From: an uncultured Bacillota bacterium
Lineage (GTDB): Bacteria; Bacillota; Clostridia; Peptostreptococcales; Anaerovoracaceae
Length of the DNA stretch: 13,621 nt
Reading direction: 5' to 3'
Assembly: GCA_946631075.1 (NCBI GenBank)
Contig: CAMOZS010000028.1
Span: 1-13,621, forward strand
The notes under the pieces were generated by a model, which saw nothing but the letters and a program-made list of their open reading frames with translations, was not told the DNA's origin and did not search any database. Positions 1 to 6,018 of this stretch are shown here, piece after piece; position 1 is the stretch's first letter; each line of letters begins with the position of its first letter. A program made the translations under genes and the position numbers.

Positions 1-23
1 CCAGCCTTTGCATCAGCGATCGA

Positions 24-65
24 AATTCTGCCAGAGGGCTATGGATAAGGGCTCGTGGCAGAATT
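24..65. repeat. 10-bp inverted repeat, possible hairpin
   Basis: AATTCTGCCA at 24-33 is exactly complementary to TGGCAGAATT at 56-65, with 22 bases between. There is no T-run after it, so it is not an obvious terminator. It could be the end of an upstream unit outside the window or a protein site. Apart from this repeat, I see nothing convincing in bases 1-139. Confidence 0.35.
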
Positions 66-139
66 CATGCTTTTTGGTAAGGCGCCGCGTCGGGACAGGT
101 CGGACAGACTGCGGGCAGAATGAAAATGGAAATAAATGG

Positions 140-168
140 TTGCCAGAAAAAGGAAATGATGGTAAGAT
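140..168 (+). promoter_or_regulatory. Sigma-A-type promoter for the first operon
   Basis: TTGCCA at 140-145 (5 of 6 to TTGACA) is followed after exactly 17 bases by TAAGAT at 163-168, preceded by an extended -10 TGG at 160-162. Transcription would start near 175, giving a leader of about 19 bases that holds only the Shine-Dalgarno before the ATG at 194. This also supports that ATG over starts further upstream. Confidence 0.6.
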
Positions 169-193
169 ATCCATAAACCAAAAGGGGGCAACC

Positions 194-1039
194 ATGGATA
201 TCATTAAATCGAGACTGGATCTTGCGGAGAAGGATCTTCGGAGGATCCTGCGGAAGAGTGAGGCGCAGCTGAAGCAAATGCCGGAAGGCTGGCTGCGGGA
301 TAGTTTCAAAGGGGACACTCGTTACTATAGTCAGGTGATCCTGGGCGGGGAGGGCCGTGACCGAAGAGGGATCAACCAAAGCCCTGAACTGATCGGGCTG
401 CTGGCCGGCAAAGAGTTCCTTGCGACTATGGCCGAGACGGCGGAATGGAACATCCGGCTCATGGAGAGGCTGGCCGAGAGCTACCGGTCGATGGAGCTGG
501 AGGATGTGATCGCGAGGATGGGAAGGGCCGCGCGGAGTCTGCCGGTGCAGACGATCCTGGCGGCCAGTCAGTCGGCGGTCTGGGCGGATCCCGACACGGC
601 GAGAAGAAAGAGGATCCGCGAGTTGCAGGAGTGGGCGAAGAGTCCTTTTGAGCAGAGCCAGTACAAGCCGGAAGAGAAGATCCATCTGACTTCCCTGGGT
701 TTCTATGTCAGATCGAAATCAGAAGGGGTGATCGTAGAGAAACTGAAGGATTACGGGGCGCCGAACCGGTATGAGCAGGTCCTGCACCTGGAGGGAAGAG
801 TCTTTGCGCCTGACTTCACATTTAAGGATGCTTTTGGCGAACCCTTCTATTGGGAGCATGCCGGGATGATGAGCATTGACCGGTATGTTCGCAGGCACAA
901 CTATAAGATGGGAGTATATAAGCGGAACGGGATCGTTCCATGGAAGAACCTGATCATAACTTACGATACTACAGACGGCGCTATCAATATGGGGCTGATC
1001 GATAGCATCGTGCGGTTCCAGGTCCTGCCAAGACTGTAG
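194..1039 (+). CDS. Uncharacterised protein with PD-(D/E)XK nuclease-like core
   Basis: 281 residues. The ATG at 194 is chosen because AAAGGGGGC lies 5-13 bases upstream and a good promoter ends just before it; the frame stays open back to base 8, but those residues look non-coding. The N-terminal half (about 1-155) is helical and highly charged, with no recognised domain. The C-terminal part has the pattern expected of a restriction-endonuclease-like fold: RSKSE (Glu177), PDF (Asp207) and a strand ending in EHAG (Glu221-His222), followed by a conserved-looking Tyr/Lys-rich helix. The usual Lys of the ExK motif is replaced by His, as in Vsr-like variants. Activity is inferred from this pattern only. 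It is 36 bases upstream of the TatD gene and probably co-transcribed with it, which fits a role in DNA metabolism. No gene name can be given. It could equally be a catalytically altered, DNA-binding relative. Confidence 0.75.
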   Translation: MDIIKSRLDLAEKDLRRILRKSEAQLKQMPEGWLRDSFKGDTRYYSQVILGGEGRDRRGINQSPELIGLLAGKEFLATMAETAEWNIRLMERLAESYRSMELEDVIARMGRAARSLPVQTILAASQSAVWADPDTARRKRIRELQEWAKSPFEQSQYKPEEKIHLTSLGFYVRSKSEGVIVEKLKDYGAPNRYEQVLHLEGRVFAPDFTFKDAFGEPFYWEHAGMMSIDRYVRRHNYKMGVYKRNGIVPWKNLIITYDTTDGAINMGLIDSIVRFQVLPRL

Positions 1040-1063
1040 GGTCAGGTCCTGCCGCGGCTGTAA
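1019..1063 (+). repeat. Tandem in-frame duplication of the gene's last codons
   Basis: Bases 1019-1039 encode Q-V-L-P-R-L-stop. After one Gly codon, bases 1043-1063 encode Q-V-L-P-R-L-stop again in the same frame (offset 24 bases). The copies differ only at synonymous positions (CCA AGA versus CCG CGG) and in the stop (TAG versus TAA). Confidence 0.8.
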
Positions 1064-1075
1064 AAAGGAGAGACT

Positions 1076-2017
1076 ATGCTGTTTGATTCACACGCACACC
1101 TGAATAACGCAGATATGACAGAAGAAGACCGGGCGCTGATGACGGCCCAGATCGAGGAGTCCATCCGGCAGGGCATGCTGGACCACGTCATGGACATCGG
1201 TTTTGATCCGGACAGCTCTGAAATGGCGGCCCGCCATGCCGCCCGGTATCCCTGGTGCAATGCCGCTGTCGGCTGCCATCCCCACGACGCCAAGATCATG
1301 GATGAGGAGCAGCTGGAGAGGATCCGGACCCTGGCGGCAGAGCCCAAGGTCCGCGCCATCGGCGAGATCGGACTGGATTTTCATTATGACCTGAGTGATC
1401 GTGATGTGCAGCGGGAGTGGTTCCGCCGGCAGATCCGCCTGGCCAACGAGCTGAAGATGCCCATCTGCATCCACGCCCGGGAAGCTGACCAGGAAGTCAT
1501 GGATATTCTGATCGAGGAAGGAGCGTTTTCGGAAGAGCGGCGCAGCTGGTTCCCCAAGAGGCCCGACCCGACCGGATTTTGCAAAGGCAGGTCAGCCGGC
1601 TGGCAGGCCGGCGCGGAAGAAACAGACGCCGAAACCCCAGCCCGCACCGAAGAAACGGCGGCCAAAGCGGCCGGCGGCTTTACCAGCGACGCCAGAGTGC
1701 TCCTGCACTGCTTCAGCGGAAGCGCGGAGCTTGGCAAGCAGTACGTCCGGATGGGGGCGACCCTGAGCATAGCGGGCCCGGTCACCTATAAGAACAATAA
1801 GAAGACAGTTTCCGTCGTCCGGGAGATCCCCATCGACTTCCTGCTGGTAGAGACCGACTCGCCCTATCTGAGTCCGGTTCCCCTGCGGGGCAGGCCCAAT
1901 ACTCCGCCTAATGTTGAGCATACAGCCAGGAAGGTGGCTGAGATCAAGGAAATGACTTTCGAAGAGGTCGCGGCCAGAACCAGGGAGAACGCCATGCGCT
2001 TCTACGGAATCGAGTAG
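1076..2017 (+). CDS. tatD: TatD-family metal-dependent DNase
   Basis: 313 residues; start set by AAAGGAG about 7 bases before the ATG. TatD proteins are amidohydrolase-fold, divalent-metal nucleases (3'-5' exonuclease or AP-endonuclease activity is known for some members) acting in the cytoplasm. Family motifs are intact: DSHAHL (His6, His8), GEIGLDFHYD (Glu97), CIHARE (His133), LLHCFSG (His211) and ETDSPYL (Asp261), supplying the expected two-metal ligands. The protein is about 50 residues longer than a typical 255-265 residue TatD. The extra length is one insert at about 152-204, between the His133 and His211 ligands (78 residues apart, against about 25 in E. coli TatD); it is rich in Ala, Glu, Thr, Arg and Gly and looks disordered. 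It probably shares the promoter at 140-168. It converges on the YgjP-like gene with 8 bases between the stops and no terminator hairpin. Confidence 0.93.
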   Translation: MLFDSHAHLNNADMTEEDRALMTAQIEESIRQGMLDHVMDIGFDPDSSEMAARHAARYPWCNAAVGCHPHDAKIMDEEQLERIRTLAAEPKVRAIGEIGLDFHYDLSDRDVQREWFRRQIRLANELKMPICIHAREADQEVMDILIEEGAFSEERRSWFPKRPDPTGFCKGRSAGWQAGAEETDAETPARTEETAAKAAGGFTSDARVLLHCFSGSAELGKQYVRMGATLSIAGPVTYKNNKKTVSVVREIPIDFLLVETDSPYLSPVPLRGRPNTPPNVEHTARKVAEIKEMTFEEVAARTRENAMRFYGIE

Positions 2018-2025
2018 GCCGCCCA

Positions 2026-2577
2026 TCACCATTCAACACGTTTCATTATGGCACCGCCATGGTCCCTGAGCCAGCGGTGCCATTTATCGTATTCCGGATA
2101 GACCCGGTTCACCTCATCATAAAAGCGGCGGGAGTGGTTCATTTCCTTCAGGTGGCAGAGCTCGTGGACGACGACGCTGTCGATCACCTCCGAGGGAGTC
2201 AGCATCAGAAGACAGTTGAAGTTCAGATTCCCTTTGGCACTGCAGCTTCCCCACCGGCTTTTCTGGGTCCGGATAGTGATGCGGCCGGCCCGGACCCCGA
2301 TCAGAGGCTCATAAAAAGCGACCCGGCCGGGAAGGTATTCCCTGGCCTGCCGGGCAAGATCCCTCAGGTCCTGCTGACTGAGCATCCCTGCCGAAGACGC
2401 CTCCTCCAGCTCCTTCTCCAGCTTTTGCATGTGGGAATCGATCCAGCGCCGGTGCTTATGGATGACCTTTTCGATCTCCTCCAGAGAGGCCTGCAGAGGA
2501 GCCCGCACCAGAAGACCCTCCGGGGTCAGCTCCAGGCTGATGGTTTTGCGATTGCTTCGTTTGATCTTATATTCCAT
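2026..2577 (-). CDS. YgjP/DUF45-family HEXXH metalloprotein
   Basis: 183 residues, the usual size for the DUF45 (YgjP-like) family. The zinc-peptidase signature is clear: VVHELCHLKEMNHSRRFY near the C-terminus, i.e. HEXXH with a third His after a short linker, preceded by the family motif SRWGSCSAKGNLNFN. An N-terminal beta-rich segment and a charged helix (about 36-60) precede it. By family the protein is a metallopeptidase-like enzyme related to SprT/WSS1; its substrate is unknown. The gene lies 36 bases downstream of the DUF2075 gene on the same strand and probably shares its transcript. Unusually, there is no Shine-Dalgarno before the ATG at 2577. A 10-base repeat containing the start codon occurs 22 bases upstream and would give a two-codon ORF (Met-Asp-stop), so initiation may depend on coupling. 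No alternative in-frame start looks better. Confidence 0.88.
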   Translation of the reverse strand: MEYKIKRSNRKTISLELTPEGLLVRAPLQASLEEIEKVIHKHRRWIDSHMQKLEKELEEASSAGMLSQQDLRDLARQAREYLPGRVAFYEPLIGVRAGRITIRTQKSRWGSCSAKGNLNFNCLLMLTPSEVIDSVVVHELCHLKEMNHSRRFYDEVNRVYPEYDKWHRWLRDHGGAIMKRVEW

Positions 2578-2604
2578 AGTCGATACACGTTCAGTCCATA
2601 GTCG
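2573..2604 (-). repeat. 10-bp direct repeat spanning the start codon
   Basis: On the minus strand, CGACTATGGA occurs twice: at 2595-2604 and at 2573-2582, the second copy containing the real ATG. The upstream copy opens a Met-Asp-stop mini-ORF. It may be a short tandem duplication or a translational decoy. Confidence 0.6.
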
Positions 2605-2613
2605 GTAAAGGTT

Positions 2614-4170
2614 TTACTTCTGCAGGATAGCGGAGATCCGGTCAAATAAAGGCTGGTTGCCCAGGACGATCAGGGCCAGTTTTTCGCGGACCCGGCTGAT
2701 CCCCTGATAGAAGAGGTTGGGGTAGAGGATGTCCGGATCAGGCCGGGGCACACCCTCCAGCCGGCCCTCCTCATTATAGAAGAAAGACTGGTCCAGGAGC
2801 ATGACCACCTGGTCGAATTCCTGGCCGATCACGTGATGGATGTCGTAGCCGCCCTCGTACTCCGCGAAAGGATTGTCCGCCGGGATCCCGGAGACATCGG
2901 ACCGGGCGTCCCGGTAATAATTGATGAACACATAGTCCCGGGACCGGTAGTAGGCCAGCTGGCTGCGGGCCTCCTCGATCGTGGCCGCGTAGCCCAGATC
3001 CACATCGGAATAATCCATGTGAGCAACCGGAGCATCATTAAGATCGCGGACATTCTGGATGAAGGCATGCAGCTGGCGGTTGCCCCGCAGATGCTCCGAC
3101 AGCACGAAGCTTTCGGTCAAAGGCAGGGAGGCCACAAGGCCGGCGATATCGTGCTTGCGGTCCTCGGTGGTCAGGATCTGCTCCGGATCCAGACAGAAGA
3201 CGACCCTCTGATGATATTGCCGGGCCGTCCTGCAGATGGTCTGAAACTGCTGAGGGTTCAGGCGGTGGGATTCATCGACCAGAACATAAGAATAGGAAGA
3301 CAGATCATCGCACACATCTCCGGACAGGCCCGATCCCGCGGCAAGTTCATCTCTGTCCAGCACATCCCAGGGCAGGACGGAGAGACCGATCCCGGCTTCG
3401 TTGATCACCTGCAGGCCCTCGGACAGGCCGCCCCAGTGAAGGATGGCGGTCCGGGCCTGAGAAGCCAGCTCCCGCCCGATGTCATACAAAAGCAGGGTCT
3501 TGCCGGTGCCCGGTTTTCCGGTCAGGCTGAACCAGGCAAGACCTACCGTATCGTTCATTGCCGATAGAAGAGCCGACTGGATCTGCTCCTGGGCCTGGGT
3601 CAGAAAGTATTCGTGAGCCAGGAATTTCTCCGGCGTTCTGGCCGGCGAGACGATGTATTCCGAAGGGCGGAAAAGACCGTCGATCTCTGCCAGGTACTGG
3701 TCCGACCCGGCCTGCACAGCCTTTGCGAGAAGGGAGACGGGGACCGGCGTGAGCAGGTCGCCATCAGTAAGCTGGTAGCATTCCCGGGTCCCGGAGACGA
3801 AGGTGAACAGGTCCATGTCCATGCCCAGATGGGCCAGGTAGTGGCGGTTGCGCAAAAGCTGGCTGCGGATCTGCTGCAGAGGCACCGGCTGGGACTTGAG
3901 CTCGATGCTCAGGCACTTGCCGCCGCTGAAGCGGAGCAGGTCGAACTCCTTGCCGATCTGAGGAATGCGGTAGCTGAAGAAGAAACCGTCCATTTCCCCG
4001 ACGGAAACCTCTTCCGCGGTCAGCTGGTCAGACAGGACCCGCAGGGACTCCATCTCATGAGAGGGAGTTTTTGGGCGGGCAGCCAGCCTGGCCGTATGCT
4101 GGTATATGGTGTTGAAGCTTTGCTCTTCGGGGATCCGGGAGAGCAGGTAGGGATTGACGGGTCTGGTCAT
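2614..4170 (-). CDS. DUF2075 SF1-type ATPase/helicase with N-terminal nuclease-like domain
   Basis: 518 residues; AAAGGAAG about 7 bases before the ATG fixes the start. N-terminal domain (about 1-170): the stretch at 74-92 has Glu75 and Asp77 in KEFDLL and then IELKS (Glu90, Lys92), the D...ExK pattern of PD-(D/E)XK nucleases. C-terminal domain (about 185-518): Walker A GKPGTGKT (218-225), Walker B VLVDESH (296-302), a Q/GQEFDQVVML segment (449-458) and ISRVREKLALIV (491-502), matching the superfamily-1-like DUF2075 (Schlafen group 3-like) ATPase fold. Family members are predicted DNA or RNA translocases; none has a firmly assigned role that I know of. Nuclease plus motor in one chain suggests processing of nucleic acid ends, repair or defence, which is inference. 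It starts divergently from the HerA-like gene at 4255 and leads into the YgjP-like gene. Confidence 0.88.
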   Translation of the reverse strand: MTRPVNPYLLSRIPEEQSFNTIYQHTARLAARPKTPSHEMESLRVLSDQLTAEEVSVGEMDGFFFSYRIPQIGKEFDLLRFSGGKCLSIELKSQPVPLQQIRSQLLRNRHYLAHLGMDMDLFTFVSGTRECYQLTDGDLLTPVPVSLLAKAVQAGSDQYLAEIDGLFRPSEYIVSPARTPEKFLAHEYFLTQAQEQIQSALLSAMNDTVGLAWFSLTGKPGTGKTLLLYDIGRELASQARTAILHWGGLSEGLQVINEAGIGLSVLPWDVLDRDELAAGSGLSGDVCDDLSSYSYVLVDESHRLNPQQFQTICRTARQYHQRVVFCLDPEQILTTEDRKHDIAGLVASLPLTESFVLSEHLRGNRQLHAFIQNVRDLNDAPVAHMDYSDVDLGYAATIEEARSQLAYYRSRDYVFINYYRDARSDVSGIPADNPFAEYEGGYDIHHVIGQEFDQVVMLLDQSFFYNEEGRLEGVPRPDPDILYPNLFYQGISRVREKLALIVLGNQPLFDRISAILQK

Positions 4171-4197
4171 AGGGCACTTCCTTTCGCGCTTTATCTC

Positions 4198-4227
4198 ATT
4201 GTACCACGAAGACGCATGTGGTATGAT
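4198..4227. promoter_or_regulatory. Overlapping divergent promoters with palindromic core
   Basis: Plus strand: TTGTAC (4199-4204), 17 bases, then TATGAT (4222-4227) with extended -10 TGG, for the HerA-like gene. Minus strand: TACAAT (complement of 4198-4203), also preceded by TGG, for the DUF2075 gene. Each -10 sits where the other promoter's -35 would be. The two extended elements create a TACCAC-N10-GTGGTA inverted repeat (4202-4223). Two polymerases could not bind together, so the two genes probably compete or share one regulator. Confidence 0.55.
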
Positions 4228-4254
4228 AAGAAAAAAAGCAGGAAGGGGACCGAA

Positions 4255-5916
4255 ATGTTAAGAGATAATAAAATTTGGATCGGAAACAATGAAGCGGGCC
4301 AGCCGGTATCCATCATACCGAAGATGGCCAACCGGCACGGACTGGTCGCCGGAGCCACCGGAACCGGCAAGACCGTTACACTCAAAGTCATGGCGGAGAC
4401 TTTCAGCGACATGGGGATCCCCGTATTCATGGCGGACGTGAAGGGGGACATCGCGGGAATGATGCTCCCGGGCGCGGACAGCGAGGATATGCAGGCCAGG
4501 ATCAGCAGGTTCGGCCTTGCGGAGCACGGATTCAGCTACCAGGGCTATCCGGCCTGCCTTTGGGATATCTACGGGCAGAAGGGAGTGCAGCTGCGGACGA
4601 CCATTTCTGAAATGGGTCCCCTGCTCCTGTCCCGGATCCTGGACCTGAACGAGCTGCAGAGCGATATCCTGTCCATCGTCTTCAAGATCGCCGACGACAA
4701 CGGCCTGATGCTGATCGATACCAAGGACCTTAAGTCCATGCTGACCTGGGTGGATGAACACTCCGCTGATTTCCAGCAGGATTACGGCAAGATCTCTTCA
4801 GCCTCCATCGGCGTCATCATCCGGGCGATCGTGGCCCTGGAAACAGCAGGCGGAGACGTCTTCTTCGGAGAACCCGCTCTGGCCCTGACCGACTGGCTTG
4901 CCCAGGAAAACGGCAAGGGCGTGATCAATATCCTGGACAGCTCTTCGCTGATCAACAACGGCAGGCTCTATTCCACCTTCCTGCTCTGGCTCCTGTCCGA
5001 GCTCTTCGAGATGATGCCGGAAGTGGGCGATCTGGACCAGCCCAAGATGGTCTTCTTCTTCGATGAGGCCCACCTGCTCTTCACCGATGCTCCCAAGGCT
5101 CTGCTGGAGAAGATCGAACAGGTGGTCAAGCTGATCCGGTCCAAGGGGGTAGGCGTCTACTTCTGCACACAGAACCCCAGGGATATCCCCGACGGGGTCC
5201 TGGCTCAGCTGGGCAACAAGATCGAGCACGGCCTGCGGGCCTACACTCCGGCCGACCAGAAGGCGGTCCGGGCGGCGGCCGATTCCTTCCGGGAGAATCC
5301 GGCCTTCGACACCTATGAGACCATCCTGAACCTGGGGACCGGCGAGGCGGTCGTATCCTTCCTGGGAGAAGACGGGATCCCCGGCATGGCGGAGAAGGTC
5401 TACGTCCTCCCGCCCCGCAGCTTCATGGGATCCATTTCCGATGAGCAGCGTGACCAGAAAGTGAAGGCAGGCCTGCTCTACAGCAAGTACGCGACCCCGG
5501 TCGATCCGGATTCCGCCTATGAGATCCTCCAGAGAAAGGGCCTTGAAGCGGCGCAGGAGGCAGAGGCCAAGGCAGCGGAGGCTGCGGCAGCAGAGGAAGC
5601 TGCAAAGGCTGAGGCGGCCGCGCAGAAGGAAGCCGAGAAGGCGGAAGCAGCAGCCCAGAAAGCCGCCGAAAAGGAAGCTAAGGAAGCGGCTAAGGCGGCG
5701 GAAAAAGCTGAGGCAGCCGCAAGGAAGGAAGCCGAGAAGGCAGAGAAGGCCCGCCAGAGAGAGATCAAGAAGGTAGGCAACTCCGTCCTGGGAACCGTCG
5801 GCAGAGAAGTCGGCAAGACCGTCGGCGGCAAGTTCGGTAAATTCGGCAAGACCCTGGGCGGCAACCTGGGATCCCAGCTGGGAAGAGGGATCCTGAATAC
5901 CCTGATCAGGAAATAG
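4255..5916 (+). CDS. HerA-like DUF853 ATPase with coiled coil and glycine-zipper tail
   Basis: 553 residues from the ATG at 4255, which has AGGAAGGGG upstream; the same frame is open much further 5' but that part lies antisense to the DUF2075 gene. The core (about 1-425) is a HerA/FtsK-type ATPase of the YjgR/DUF853 family: Walker A GATGTGKT (33-40), Walker B VFFFDEAH (266-273) and the FCTQNPRDIPDGVLAQLGNK sensor region (303-322). These proteins are predicted hexameric DNA translocases of unknown role. From about 427 to 506 follows a run made almost only of Ala, Lys and Glu, a probable long coiled coil. The end (508-545) repeats a hydrophobic residue plus Gly every four residues: Gly516, 520, 524, 528, then 531, 535, 539, 543. 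That is two consecutive glycine zippers, suggesting oligomer or membrane contact. It is divergent from a nuclease-ATPase gene. No terminator is visible after it. Confidence 0.9.
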   Translation: MLRDNKIWIGNNEAGQPVSIIPKMANRHGLVAGATGTGKTVTLKVMAETFSDMGIPVFMADVKGDIAGMMLPGADSEDMQARISRFGLAEHGFSYQGYPACLWDIYGQKGVQLRTTISEMGPLLLSRILDLNELQSDILSIVFKIADDNGLMLIDTKDLKSMLTWVDEHSADFQQDYGKISSASIGVIIRAIVALETAGGDVFFGEPALALTDWLAQENGKGVINILDSSSLINNGRLYSTFLLWLLSELFEMMPEVGDLDQPKMVFFFDEAHLLFTDAPKALLEKIEQVVKLIRSKGVGVYFCTQNPRDIPDGVLAQLGNKIEHGLRAYTPADQKAVRAAADSFRENPAFDTYETILNLGTGEAVVSFLGEDGIPGMAEKVYVLPPRSFMGSISDEQRDQKVKAGLLYSKYATPVDPDSAYEILQRKGLEAAQEAEAKAAEAAAAEEAAKAEAAAQKEAEKAEAAAQKAAEKEAKEAAKAAEKAEAAARKEAEKAEKARQREIKKVGNSVLGTVGREVGKTVGGKFGKFGKTLGGNLGSQLGRGILNTLIRK

Positions 5917-5955
5917 AAAAAACCGAAAAAGTCAATATCAGACAAATCTGAAGCG

Positions 5956-5983
5956 CGAATGTTTGTTCTTGAACTGATGTTCG
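5956..5983 (+). promoter_or_regulatory. Two abutting LexA-type (Cheo) boxes
   Basis: TGAACTGATGTTCG (5970-5983) contains a perfect GAAC-N4-GTTC and keeps one outer base of the CGAAC-N4-GTTCG box known for Bacillus LexA. Directly before it, CGAATGTTTGTTCT (5956-5969) matches the core at 7 of 8 positions. The perfect box overlaps the -35 of the promoter, the expected position for repression. No other GAAC-N4-GTTC was seen in the window. Binding by LexA is inferred. Confidence 0.65.
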
Positions 5984-5997
5984 TGCTTTGTTATAAT
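5969..5997 (+). promoter_or_regulatory. Promoter of the radical SAM / DUF4130 operon
   Basis: TTGAAC (5969-5974), 17-base spacer, TATAAT (5992-5997), with TGT just before the -10. Start of transcription would be near 6004, so the leader is about 15 bases and consists mainly of the Shine-Dalgarno AAAGGAGG. The -35 lies inside the second LexA-type box. Confidence 0.75.
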
Positions 5998-6018
5998 TAA
6001 GGGAAAGGAGGGGGGAAG

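Noticed and set aside
8..193. Upstream extension of the first gene to an ATG at 8
   Set aside because: The extension has no family-like content, runs through a good promoter at 140-168, and the ATG at 194 has its own ribosome site.
924..939. GGAACG-GGAT-CGTTCC palindrome as a LexA box
   Set aside because: GAAC and GTTC are six, not four, bases apart and it sits inside a coding region away from any promoter.
3613..4254. N-terminal extension of the HerA-like ATPase
   Set aside because: It lies antisense inside the DUF2075 gene; the DUF853 homology and ribosome site begin at 4255.
5938..5951. TCAGA-CAAA-TCTGA hairpin as terminator of the HerA-like gene
   Set aside because: Stem of only 5 bp with no following T-run.
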